Below are positions 15,627 to 22,477 of a stretch of 22,477 nucleotides of DNA, one piece after another. Every line of letters starts with the position of its first letter. The stretch's first letter is position 1. The stretch is from Lachnospiraceae bacterium. Lineage in GTDB: Bacteria > Bacillota > Clostridia > Lachnospirales > Lachnospiraceae. A program made the translations under genes and the position numbers. The stretch lies in contig CAAHDV010000096.1 of NCBI GenBank assembly GCA_900770535.1, forward strand, positions 1 through 22,477. Reading direction: 5' to 3'. A model generated the notes under the pieces. It was not told where the DNA came from. It saw only the letters and a program-made list of their open reading frames with translations, and searched no databases.

Positions 15627-17243
15627 ATGAGTGCAAACAAAGAAACCATCGCACAGTGGATCCGGGAAAAGAAGACCGCTCTCGGTATCGAGTTCGGTTC
15701 CACCCGGATCAAAGCTGTTTTAGTAGGGGAGGACCATACGCCCATCGCGTCCGGCGCCCATGACTGGGAGAACCGCCTGACCGACGGCATCTGGACCTAT
15801 ACTCTGGAGGATATCTGGACCGGCATCCAGGACGCATACGCAAAACTGGCAGAGGATGTAAAGAGCCAGTACGGCGAGACCCTGCATGCAGTCGGCGGCA
15901 TCGGCATCAGCGCCATGATGCACGGCTATATGGTATTTGACAAAGCCGGAGAGCTTCTGGTTCCGTTCCGCACCTGGAGAAACACCATCACCGCGGAGGC
16001 ATCTGAGAAGCTGACAGAGCTGTTTGCGTATCCGATCCCGCAGCGCTGGAGCATTGCGCATCTGTATCAGGCTATCTTAAACGGAGAGCCGCATGTACCG
16101 GACATCGACTACATGATCACCCTGGAGGGCTATGTGCACTGGAAACTCACCGGACAGAAGGTACTGGGGATCGGTGATGTAGCCGGTATGTTCCCGGTGG
16201 ACATCCACAACCACGATTTTGACCAGAAGATGGTAGAGAAGTTTGACGCTCTGGTAGCAGACAAGGGCTATTCCTGGAAGCTGCGCGACATCCTGCCGAA
16301 GGCTCTGGTAGCAGGTGAGGACGCAGGCAGCTTAACCGCGGAGGGCGCAAAACTGCTGGATGTGAGCGGAAACCTGGAGGCAGGCATCCCAATGTGTCCG
16401 CCGGAGGGCGACGCAGGAACCGGCATGACCGCCACCAACAGCGTAAAGGTCCGCACCGGTAACGTATCCGCGGGCACCAGTGTATTTGCCATGGTCGTTC
16501 TGGAAAAAGAATTAAAGAAGGTACACCCGGAGATCGATCTGGTTACTACCCCTGCCGGAGACCTGGTTGGCATGGTACACTGCAACAACTGTACCTCCGA
16601 CTTAAACGCATGGGTCGGCCTGTTCAGAGAATTCATGGAGAGCATGGGCATGGAGGTAGACATGAACCGCCTGTTCGGTGTTCTTTACAACAAGGCATTA
16701 GAGGGAGACAAGGACTGCGGAGGCCTGCTGGCATACAACTACTTCTCCGGCGAGCACATCACCGGTTTTGAAGAGGGACGTCCGCTGTTTGTACGCCGCC
16801 CGGATGATAAATTCAACCTGGCTAACTTTATGAGAACCCATCTCTACACTTCTCTTGGCGCGTTAAAGACCGGTCTGGATATCCTGTTCCGCGATGAGCA
16901 GGTAAAACTGGATGTCCTGCTTGGACACGGCGGCCTGTTTAAGACTAAGGGCGTAGGCCAGAAGATCATGGCAGCCGCAGCAGGAGTTCCGGTTGAGGTC
17001 ATGGAGACTGCAGGCGAGGGCGGCGCATGGGGCGCAGCACTCCTGGCATCTTACCGCGTATGGAAGGAAGAGGGCGAGACCCTGGACGCTTACCTGGAGA
17101 AGAAGGTATTCGGCGGCCAGCACGGAACCGTCATGGAGCCGGACGCAGAGGATGTGAAGGGCTTCGACGAGTTTATGGTACGCTATCACGCAGGACTGCC
17201 GATCGAGCGGGCGGCTGTGGAGACTCTGCCGGAGAAAGCTTGA
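15627..17243 (+). CDS. FGGY-family carbohydrate kinase, probable ribulokinase (AraK-like)
   Basis: This 538-aa sugar kinase follows an AAGGAGG site. The N-terminal FGGY domain has the phosphate motif [10 protein letters not shown] at about residues 20-29. The C-terminal domain has [24 protein letters not shown] and [13 protein letters not shown], and [13 protein letters not shown] near the end completes the ATP site. Its position directly before araD points to phosphorylation of L-ribulose to L-ribulose-5-phosphate. It does not read like E. coli AraB and instead resembles the non-orthologous clostridial ribulokinase called AraK. Xylulokinase-like or other ketose specificity cannot be excluded from sequence. 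It has its own promoter after the transporter terminator. Confidence 0.8.
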   Translation: MSANKETIAQWIREKKTALGIEFGSTRIKAVLVGEDHTPIASGAHDWENRLTDGIWTYTLEDIWTGIQDAYAKLAEDVKSQYGETLHAVGGIGISAMMHGYMVFDKAGELLVPFRTWRNTITAEASEKLTELFAYPIPQRWSIAHLYQAILNGEPHVPDIDYMITLEGYVHWKLTGQKVLGIGDVAGMFPVDIHNHDFDQKMVEKFDALVADKGYSWKLRDILPKALVAGEDAGSLTAEGAKLLDVSGNLEAGIPMCPPEGDAGTGMTATNSVKVRTGNVSAGTSVFAMVVLEKELKKVHPEIDLVTTPAGDLVGMVHCNNCTSDLNAWVGLFREFMESMGMEVDMNRLFGVLYNKALEGDKDCGGLLAYNYFSGEHITGFEEGRPLFVRRPDDKFNLANFMRTHLYTSLGALKTGLDILFRDEQVKLDVLLGHGGLFKTKGVGQKIMAAAAGVPVEVMETAGEGGAWGAALLASYRVWKEEGETLDAYLEKKVFGGQHGTVMEPDAEDVKGFDEFMVRYHAGLPIERAAVETLPEKA

Positions 17244-17256
17244 AAAATATGCACGC

Positions 17257-17361
17257 TGCAGATGGGAGTGGAGGTTACCAGGCCGTCTGCAAAGCTGCTG
17301 AAATAAAACAGATGTACTCCCGGGAAACCGGCCGCAGAGACAGGTGCGGAAGAACCGGGAG
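17257..17361 (+). other. Two tandem RNA hairpins between kinase and araD
   Basis: The 142-bp gap before araD holds two structures. Hairpin 1 pairs GCAGATGG (17258-17265) with CCGTCTGC (17283-17290), including one U-G pair. Hairpin 2 pairs CTCCCGG (17317-17323) with CCGGGAG (17355-17361) and nests CCGCA / TGCGG (17332-17336, 17345-17349). The second ends about 10 nt before the araD ribosome site. They may stabilise, process or tune the downstream message. No T-run is present, so they are not ordinary terminators. Confidence 0.5.
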
Positions 17362-17385
17362 ACAGAATGAGGGAGGAATAGCAGT

Positions 17386-18081
17386 ATGCTGGAAGCATTA
17401 AAACAGCAGGTATATGAAGCAAATATGGAGCTGCCGAAGCGCGGCCTCATCACCTACACCTGGGGCAACGTCAGTGGGATCGACCGTGAGAGCGGCCTGT
17501 TTGTCATCAAGCCGAGCGGTGTGGATTATGATCTGTTAAAACCGGAAGATATGGTGGTTATGGACTTAAACGGAAACCGGGTAGAGGGAACCATGAACCC
17601 GTCCTCCGATACGCCGACTCATGTGGAGCTTTATAAGGCATTCCCGGAGATTGGCGGTATTGTCCATACCCATTCCCCGCACGCAACTGCCTGGGCGCAG
17701 GCCGGAAGAGGCCTTCCGTGCTACGGAACCACCCACGCTGATTACTTCTACGGCGAGATTCCGTGCGCGAGAAACTTAACCCCGGAGGAAATCGAGGAAG
17801 GTTATGAGAAGAACACCGGCCTTGTCATCGTAGAAACTTTTAAGGGCAAAAACCCGATGTACGTTCCGGCTGTGCTCTGCAAAAACCATGGCCCCTTCAC
17901 CTGGGGCAAGAATGCTGCAGAGGCGGTTCACAACGCAGTGGTTCTGGAAGAAATCGCAAAGATGAACTTCATGACGGAGCTCATCAATCCGAATGCGGAC
18001 AACCGCACACCGCAGTGCATGCAGGACAAGCATTTCTTAAGAAAGCATGGTCCGAACGCATACTATGGCCAGAAAAAATGA
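17386..18081 (+). CDS. araD: L-ribulose-5-phosphate 4-epimerase
   Basis: This 231-aa class II aldolase-family enzyme has the same length as E. coli AraD. It interconverts L-ribulose-5-phosphate and D-xylulose-5-phosphate by a retro-aldol step at a divalent metal (usually zinc). The metal ligands are visible as His94 and His96 in VHTHSPHA, with a third His168 in [16 protein letters not shown] (Asp75) and WGNVS (27-31) match the phosphate and active-site regions. A GAGGGAGGA site precedes the ATG. Co-location with a sugar kinase and a transaldolase gives a route from arabinose to the pentose phosphate pathway. Confidence 0.94.
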   Translation: MLEALKQQVYEANMELPKRGLITYTWGNVSGIDRESGLFVIKPSGVDYDLLKPEDMVVMDLNGNRVEGTMNPSSDTPTHVELYKAFPEIGGIVHTHSPHATAWAQAGRGLPCYGTTHADYFYGEIPCARNLTPEEIEEGYEKNTGLVIVETFKGKNPMYVPAVLCKNHGPFTWGKNAAEAVHNAVVLEEIAKMNFMTELINPNADNRTPQCMQDKHFLRKHGPNAYYGQKK

Positions 18082-18093
18082 AAAGTTATATGA

Positions 18094-18122
18094 ATGACAA
18101 AATTGTATGAAATAGGTAAAAT
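18094..18122 (+). promoter_or_regulatory. Promoter of the transaldolase gene with embedded operator motif
   Basis: The -35 box ATGACA (18094-18099, 5/6 match), a 17-bp spacer and the -10 box TAAAAT (18117-18122) form a good promoter. The symmetric ACAAAATTGT (18097-18106) starts at the fourth base of the -35 box, the same register as in the kinase promoter. No terminator separates araD from this gene, so read-through is also likely. Confidence 0.65.
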
Positions 18123-18192
18123 CTGTTGCAATTCATGCAAATAGAGATTACTATTTCTATAGAAAAATAAATCCAAGGGGGAATTTTGAATT

Positions 18193-18846
18193 ATGAAATT
18201 TTTCGTAGATACCGCAAATGTAGATGAGATCCGCAAAGCAAATGATATGGGCATTATCTGTGGTGTAACCACCAACCCGTCCCTGATCGCAAAAGAGGGC
18301 CGTGATTTTAACCAGGTTATCGCAGAGATCGCTTCTATCGTAGACGGACCGATCAGCGGTGAGGTAAAGGCTACCACCACCGACGCAGAAGGCATGATCA
18401 AAGAAGGCCGTGAGATTGCAGCCATCCATCCGAACATGGTTGTAAAAATCCCGATGACCGTAGAGGGCTTAAAGGCTGTTAAGGTTCTGCACGCAGAGGG
18501 CATCAAGACCAACGTAACCCTGATCTTCTCCGCAGCACAGGCTCTGCTGGCTGCAAGAGCAGGCGCAACCTATGTATCCCCGTTCCTGGGCAGACTGGAC
18601 GACATCTCTATGCCGGGTATTGATCTGATCAACGAGATCACCGAGATCTTCATGATGCATGACATCCAGACTGAGATCATCGCGGCAAGCATCCGTAACC
18701 CGATCCATGTCATTGACTGTGCAAAGGCTGGCGCTGACATCGCAACCGTACCGTACAAGGTATTAGAGCAGATGACAAAACATCCGTTAACCGATCAGGG
18801 CATCGCAAAATTCCAGGCAGACTACAAGGCTGTATTTGGAGAGTAA
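18193..18846 (+). CDS. tal: Transaldolase, small TalC/FSA-like type
   Basis: This 217-aa (beta/alpha)8 enzyme has [11 protein letters not shown] near residue 26 and the Schiff-base lysine Lys85 in VVKIPMT. Glu57 in GEV and Phe131 in [11 protein letters not shown] favour true transaldolase over fructose-6-phosphate aldolase, which has Gln and Tyr at the equivalent places. It transfers dihydroxyacetone units between sugar phosphates, the step needed once xylulose-5-phosphate enters the pentose phosphate pathway. AAGGGGGAA lies upstream of the ATG. The codon usage is strongly biased, suggesting abundant expression. The stop is only 3 nt from the end of the convergent AraC-family gene. Confidence 0.92.
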   Translation: MKFFVDTANVDEIRKANDMGIICGVTTNPSLIAKEGRDFNQVIAEIASIVDGPISGEVKATTTDAEGMIKEGREIAAIHPNMVVKIPMTVEGLKAVKVLHAEGIKTNVTLIFSAAQALLAARAGATYVSPFLGRLDDISMPGIDLINEITEIFMMHDIQTEIIAASIRNPIHVIDCAKAGADIATVPYKVLEQMTKHPLTDQGIAKFQADYKAVFGE

Positions 18847-18849
18847 AGT

Positions 18850-19740
18850 TTACCGGTGTGAATTTCGATATTCCTTCGGCGTCATACCGTAATGATTTTT
18901 CCATCTCCGGCAAAAATAACCGGAATCAGAAAAACCTGTTTCTTCCGCAATGGAGGAAATGGGTTTTTCTGTTTCTGAGAGCAGAAAAGCCGCGCGCTGC
19001 AGCCGGTAGGAGATCAGATAGGCAATGGGAGAAACCTGAATATGGTCCTGAAAAATCTGAAGTGCTCTGCTTTTGCTTACGGAAGCTGACGCGGCTATCT
19101 CGTCCAGGGAGAGGGGCTCACGAAAGTGATCCTGTATGTACTGCATCATGAGCTGCAGTTTTGTCTGGGCCATGTCTGTGCGTCTGACAGAAGTTCCGGA
19201 TATATCCTGTAAATGTTCAAACAGAGTATTCCATAAATGAAAAAGAAGGCTAATGGTCAGAAGCCTGGATGAAGACGGCTGTTTCTGAAGTTCAAAAACA
19301 GAATCCAGATTGTCCAGTATGTTCTTTTGCCATGAAACTTCCGGAGAAAATATCTGAAAAGGAATTGCAGCATTTACAAGAGGGTGAATGAAATCCTGAT
19401 AAATCCCAGTCTGCTCGGCGGCGAGAAAAACAGGAGAAAACACAATGTTGGGGATAATGGCATGATTGTCTGCTTCAAACCGGTGAAGAATACTGCGATT
19501 GATAAACAGGCCATATCCCTGTTCCAGATCAAATTGCCGGATTCCGACTGAACAGTGAACGGTGCCTTCATGAACCACAAGAAACTCAAGCTCCGGATGC
19601 CAGTGCCAGTCCATCCGGTGAAAGTCAAAATTCCAGATATCTTCGAGATAGAAGGCAAAAGGATACTGGAGATTTCCGTGCGGGCTGGTTTCACGGAAGG
19701 ATTCGTCTGTCTGGATTACTGTTTTGTATGAAGATATCAT
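18850..19740 (-). CDS. AraC-family transcriptional regulator with cupin sensor domain
   Basis: This 296-aa regulator starts at ATG 19740 on the minus strand, preceded by GGAAGGAG; a longer frame from 19782 has no ribosome site. The N-terminal AraC_binding (cupin) domain includes WHWHPELEFLVVHEGTVHCS near residues 45-64, a possible ligand or metal pocket. The C-terminal double HTH occupies about 195-296, with EIAASASVSKSRALQIFQ and IAEETGFSDSGYFCRRWKNH. It is divergent from an MFS transporter gene and probably controls it as well as itself. Relation to the arabinose genes is possible by proximity only. It converges on tal with no space for a separate terminator. Confidence 0.92.
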   Translation of the reverse strand: MISSYKTVIQTDESFRETSPHGNLQYPFAFYLEDIWNFDFHRMDWHWHPELEFLVVHEGTVHCSVGIRQFDLEQGYGLFINRSILHRFEADNHAIIPNIVFSPVFLAAEQTGIYQDFIHPLVNAAIPFQIFSPEVSWQKNILDNLDSVFELQKQPSSSRLLTISLLFHLWNTLFEHLQDISGTSVRRTDMAQTKLQLMMQYIQDHFREPLSLDEIAASASVSKSRALQIFQDHIQVSPIAYLISYRLQRAAFLLSETEKPISSIAEETGFSDSGYFCRRWKNHYGMTPKEYRNSHR

Positions 19741-19816
19741 AAATGGCTCCTTCCATAGGTTATTGATTATGGATGCTGTCATTGACCTGTTGGCTTACAT
19801 ACATTTGTTATGTGAT

Positions 19817-19846
19817 ATTATACAATAAATATATGATTTTATCCAA
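19817..19846 (-). promoter_or_regulatory. Promoter of the AraC-family gene
   Basis: On the minus strand, TTGGAT (19846-19841) and TATAAT (19822-19817) are separated by 18 bp. Both boxes coincide with the direct repeats described for this region, which suggests autoregulation. Confidence 0.6.
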
Positions 19847-19883
19847 TGAATATTTTTAATATTACGATATAATCCAATGTAGA
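19819..19883 (+). promoter_or_regulatory. Three helically phased direct repeats in the araC-MFS divergent region
   Basis: TATACAATAAATA (19819), TATCCAATGAATA (19840; 11/13 identical to the first) and AATCCAATGTAGA (19871; identical core ATCCAATG) lie 21 and 31 bp apart, about two and three helical turns. A plus-strand -10 box TATAAT at 19868-19873 has no good -35 box; the second repeat occupies the -35 position. This fits an activator-dependent MFS promoter. Confidence 0.55.
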
Positions 19884-19905
19884 ACATAAAAAGGAGAAAC
19901 GGAAT

Positions 19906-21093
19906 ATGAAATATTCTTATGACTGCACCATGCGGGCCTGCTTTACCGGTTACATTGTCCAGGCCATTGTAAATAACTTTGTGCCGCTTTTATTTCTGAC
20001 CTTTCAGCATACATATCACATTCCGCTGCTGCAGATTACTCTGCTGGTGACGTTTAATTTCGGAATTCAGCTTCTGACAGACCTGCTTTCTGTTGCTTTT
20101 GTAGACCAGATGGGATATCGGGCCGCCATGGTCCTGGCACATATTTTGTCAGCTCTGGGCCTGATCTGCCTGACGATATTGCCAGAGTGGATGAGCCATC
20201 CATTTGCCGGAATCCTGATTTCGGTCATTGTTTACGCTGTGGGAGGCGGACTTCTGGAGGTGCTGGTAAGCCCTGTTGTGGAGGCCTGCCCTTCCTCACA
20301 CAAAGAAAAGGCCATGAGTATGCTGCATTCTTTTTATTGCTGGGGACATGTTGGTGTGGTACTTTTCTCAAGCATTTTTTTCAAACTTGCAGGGATTGAA
20401 AACTGGAAGCTTCTGGCGGTTTTATGGGCTGTGATCCCCATTCTGAACGCCCTGGTTTTTACCAGAGTTCCCATTGCGTCGGTACTTCCGGAAGGAGAAC
20501 AGGGAATGACCATAGGAACGCTTTTTCAAAACCGTACCTTCTGGCTTTTATTTGTGATGATGATCTGCGCGGGTGCCAGTGAGCAGTCTGTCAGCCAGTG
20601 GGCTTCTCTGTTTGCGGAAAAAGGACTTGGAATATCCAAAACAGCAGGAGACCTGGCGGGACCCATGGCATTTGCTGTCCTGATGGGGGCTTCCCGCGCT
20701 TTTTATGGAAACTATGGAGAAAAAATAAATCTGGATCGTTTCATGGCTGTTAGCAGCGTGCTGTGTATCTTATCCTATCTGTGCCTGGTATTTATGCCGG
20801 TTCCGGTTTTAAGTCTGGCAGGATGCGCTCTATGCGGTCTGTCTGTTGGAATCATGTGGCCCGGAACCTTTTCCAGAGCATCAAAGGCGCTGCCGGCAGG
20901 AGGAACTGCTTTGTTTGCGCTTCTGGCTTTAGGAGGGGATATCGGCTGCTCAGGAGGCCCGACTCTGGTTGGAATGGTATCCGGAATGTGTAAGGGAAAT
21001 TTAAAAATAGGAATTCTGGCAGCTTTGATTTTTCCGGTTTTGCTTTTGACCGGAGCGAAGTTTGAAACAAAAAAAGATAAAATTAGCAGTTGA
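19906..21093 (+). CDS. Major facilitator superfamily transporter
   Basis: This 395-aa protein has about twelve hydrophobic segments in two halves, joined by a hydrophilic middle around residues 190-205 (PIASVLPEGEQG). DLLSVAFVDQMGYRAAM after the second helix resembles the MFS loop 2-3 motif. The equivalent in the second half, FYGNYGEKINLDRFM, is recognisable. An AAAAGGAGAA site precedes the ATG. The substrate is not identifiable. Sugar or organic anion export or uptake would fit the neighbouring AraC regulator. The TGA stop lies inside the -35 box of the trp promoter. Confidence 0.88.
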   Translation: MKYSYDCTMRACFTGYIVQAIVNNFVPLLFLTFQHTYHIPLLQITLLVTFNFGIQLLTDLLSVAFVDQMGYRAAMVLAHILSALGLICLTILPEWMSHPFAGILISVIVYAVGGGLLEVLVSPVVEACPSSHKEKAMSMLHSFYCWGHVGVVLFSSIFFKLAGIENWKLLAVLWAVIPILNALVFTRVPIASVLPEGEQGMTIGTLFQNRTFWLLFVMMICAGASEQSVSQWASLFAEKGLGISKTAGDLAGPMAFAVLMGASRAFYGNYGEKINLDRFMAVSSVLCILSYLCLVFMPVPVLSLAGCALCGLSVGIMWPGTFSRASKALPAGGTALFALLALGGDIGCSGGPTLVGMVSGMCKGNLKIGILAALIFPVLLLTGAKFETKKDKISS

Positions 21094-21118
21094 CAGATTC
21101 TTTACTCTGTGCTAATTT
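21080..21118 (+). terminator. Weak hairpin after the MFS gene, overlapping the trp promoter
   Basis: Arms AAATTAGC / GCTAATTT, with an inner ACAGA / TCTGT stem and a 5-nt bulge, could fold in RNA from the MFS gene. The hairpin is AT-rich and followed by TAAAACC, not a T-run. It also spans the promoter at 21090, so termination here would be weak. Confidence 0.35.
21090..21118 (+). promoter_or_regulatory. Promoter of the trpB T-box leader
   Basis: A perfect TTGACA (21090-21095), a 17-bp spacer and TAATTT (21113-21118) predict a start near 21125. The MFS stop codon is within the -35 box. The flanking TTAGCA and TGCTAA half sites are the same hexamers as in the operator at 309-322, here 21 bp apart. 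Confidence 0.75.
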
Positions 21119-21351
21119 AAAACCATTAAAGTAAACATTTGAAAGTCGATGATCAAAGAGAGTACATCTGAGGTGACATCACAGAGAGCTGCCGGCTGGT
21201 GGAAGGCAGTATGAAGCTTCTTTTGGAATGGGTTTGTGAGACGCCAGGCGAACGCTTTGCAAGTAGCTGAGGCCGTGTTCCAGCGTTAATGGATACGGGT
21301 ATCGAGAACAGAGTTACAGTTTTCCGTACCTGGATATGAGACAGATTGGTG

Positions 21352-21387
21352 GCAGATATTCCGATGTGGAGTATCTGCTTTTTGTTT
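21352..21387 (+). terminator. Additional terminator-like hairpin within the T-box leader
   Basis: An 11-bp stem pairs GCAGATATTCC with GGAGTATCTGC (one G-U pair) around a GATGT loop, followed by TTTTTGTTT. By sequence it is a complete intrinsic terminator upstream of the T-box antiterminator. It may instead be the T-box stem III. Confidence 0.6.
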
Positions 21388-21473
21388 AACCGACAGATTT
21401 CGGAGAGCAGAGAGCAGACACGAAGGAAAATGACACTGGCTGTAAAAATCGGGTGGCACCACGATCACATTCG

Positions 21474-21510
21474 TCCCGGCATGGCGTGAAAACGTTATGC
21501 CGGGATTTTT
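21474..21510 (+). terminator. T-box regulated terminator before trpB
   Basis: CCCGGCAT (21475-21482) and ATGCCGGG (21497-21504) form a GC-rich stem with a nested GCGT/ACGT part, followed by ATTTTT. The left arm also overlaps the TCGTCCC that pairs in the T-box antiterminator, the expected mutually exclusive arrangement. Confidence 0.9.
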
Positions 21511-21551
21511 CATTTTCTTTCGAGAAAATTCAACTATGAGGAGGAAATACT

Positions 21552-22477
21552 ATGAGCAAAGGCAGATTTGGAATTCATGGCGGTCAGTACATTCCGGAAA
21601 CTCTGATGAATGCAGTGATCGAACTGGAAGAAGCATACAACCGTTATAAGGACGATCCGGAGTTTAACCGGGAACTGACGACGATGCTCAATGAATATGC
21701 GGGCAGACCGTCCCGCCTTTACTATGCGGAGCGCATGACAAAGGACCTGGGCGGAGCAAAAATCTACTTAAAGCGTGAGGATCTGAACCACACCGGTGCC
21801 CACAAGATCAACAATGTCATCGGTCAGATGCTCCTGGCAAAGAAAATGGGTAAGACCAGAGTGATTGCCGAGACCGGAGCCGGTCAGCATGGCGTGGCCA
21901 CCGCAACGGTAGCAGCCCTCATGGGAATGGAATGTGAGGTCTTCATGGGAAAGGAGGATACCGAGCGCCAGGCCTTAAACGTATACCGGATGCGCCTGTT
22001 AGGTGCCAAGGTTCACGCAGTTACCTCCGGAACCGGAACCTTAAAGGATGCGGTGTCTGAGACCATGAGAGAGTGGACCAACCGCATTGAGGATACCCAC
22101 TACGTTCTGGGATCCTGCATGGGACCGCACCCGTTCCCGACCATTGTCAGGGATTTCCAGTCTGTCATCTCCAAAGAGATTAAGGAGCAGATGTTAGAGA
22201 AGGAAGGACGGCTTCCAGATGCTGTGCTGGCCTGTGTGGGCGGCGGATCCAATGCCATCGGTGCCTTCTATAACTTCATCGAAGATAAGGATGTACAGCT
22301 CATCGGCTGTGAGGCAGCAGGACGGGGCGTAAACACTGCGGAGACAGCGGCCACCATCGCCACCGGACGCCTGGGCATCTTCCACGGAATGAAATCCTAC
22401 TTCTGTCAGGATGAATACGGACAGATCGCACCGGTATATTCCATCTCCGCCGGACTGGATTATCCAGGCATCGGACC
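21552..22477 (+). CDS. trpB: Tryptophan synthase beta subunit (partial, runs off window)
   Basis: The first 308 codons are present of a usual length near 395. The start ATG at 21552 follows GAGGAGGAAA. TrpB condenses indole with L-serine at pyridoxal phosphate. The PLP lysine is Lys85 in HTGAHKINN, the catalytic loop is ETGAGQHG, and the phosphate-binding glycine loop is [10 protein letters not shown]. The family's N terminus [16 protein letters not shown] is intact. It is directly controlled by the upstream Trp T-box. No trpEGDCF gene precedes it, so it is the first gene of its unit or a stand-alone gene; whether trpA follows lies outside the window. Confidence 0.96.
   Translation, partial: MSKGRFGIHGGQYIPETLMNAVIELEEAYNRYKDDPEFNRELTTMLNEYAGRPSRLYYAERMTKDLGGAKIYLKREDLNHTGAHKINNVIGQMLLAKKMGKTRVIAETGAGQHGVATATVAALMGMECEVFMGKEDTERQALNVYRMRLLGAKVHAVTSGTGTLKDAVSETMREWTNRIEDTHYVLGSCMGPHPFPTIVRDFQSVISKEIKEQMLEKEGRLPDAVLACVGGGSNAIGAFYNFIEDKDVQLIGCEAAGRGVNTAETAATIATGRLGIFHGMKSYFCQDEYGQIAPVYSISAGLDYPGIG

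Larger units (their letters stand above)
21140..21510 (+). promoter_or_regulatory. T-box riboswitch, tryptophan-specific
   Basis: The region contains the T-box hallmarks: GAGAGTAC (AGTA motif, 21155-21162), the stem I distal region AGAGAG...GGTGGAAGGCAG (21183-21209), and the antiterminator T-box sequence GGGTGGCACCACG (21451-21463). A competing terminator is at 21474-21510. In the expected specifier position, TGG at 21224-21226 is followed by A, which codes for Trp and agrees with trpB downstream. Uncharged tRNA-Trp would stabilise the antiterminator and turn on transcription. The leader is long (about 430 nt) and contains an additional terminator-like hairpin at 21352-21387. The 458-bp gap has no other gene. 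Confidence 0.9.

Noticed and set aside
21211..21270. A 19-codon leader-peptide-like frame (MKLLLEWVCE...) with one Trp codon in the trp leader
   Set aside because: It coincides with T-box stem I; its Trp codon (21229-21231) is not the proposed specifier at 21224-21226. A single Trp codon without a clear ribosome site does not indicate classical attenuation.
1..22477. CRISPR arrays, insertion sequences, prophage or attachment sites
   Set aside because: No regularly spaced repeats, transposase-like proteins or terminal repeats were seen on reading both strands; the tRNA-Glu 3' end is not followed by an integrase.

Overview
The window looks like a chromosomal segment from a Clostridia member, most likely Lachnospiraceae. 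This rests on AGGAGG-type ribosome binding sites, a T-box leader, a YesM/YesN-type two-component pair, ABC sugar importers with LTGC/LAGC lipoproteins, and a mid-range GC content. The species cannot be named from sequence reading alone.

Layout. (1) 1-243: the 3' end of a 23S rRNA gene, tRNA-Glu(CTC) and a terminator, with no 5S gene between them. (2) 268-3731: an operon with its own promoter and a palindromic operator. It encodes a short protein with four cysteines spaced like the H-cluster ligands of [FeFe] hydrogenase, followed by the permease, ATPase and lipoprotein of a nitrate/sulfonate/taurine-type ABC importer. A strong terminator follows. (3) 3732-4767: a gene graveyard with remnants of a small plus-strand protein and a minus-strand 5-TM sensor. 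(4) 4768-9027: overlapping genes for a YesM-type histidine kinase, a sugar-binding lipoprotein and a YesN-type response regulator, which look like a three-component sugar sensor. (5) 9076-10209, minus strand: an AraR-like GntR regulator, divergent from the next block. (6) 10603-18846: a YtfQRT-YjfF-type pentose/hexofuranose importer, an FGGY kinase (probable ribulokinase), L-ribulose-5-phosphate 4-epimerase (AraD) and a small transaldolase. (7) 18850-21093: an AraC-family regulator divergent from an MFS transporter, with helically phased direct repeats between them. (8) 21090-22477: a promoter, a long Trp T-box leader and the start of trpB, cut off by the window end.

How the genes fit together. 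Blocks 4 to 6 make a coherent L-arabinose or arabinofuranose-like system. The lipoprotein encoded between the kinase and the response regulator is a paralogue of the transport binding protein, so it may report extracellular sugar to the kinase. Phased direct repeats upstream of ytfQ could be response-regulator sites. A second motif, ACAAWWTTGT, sits in the same register in the kinase and transaldolase promoters, so it could be a GntR (AraR) operator. No arabinose isomerase (araA) is present in the window. The most unusual item is the hydrogenase-like cysteine protein translationally coupled to an ABC importer in block 2.
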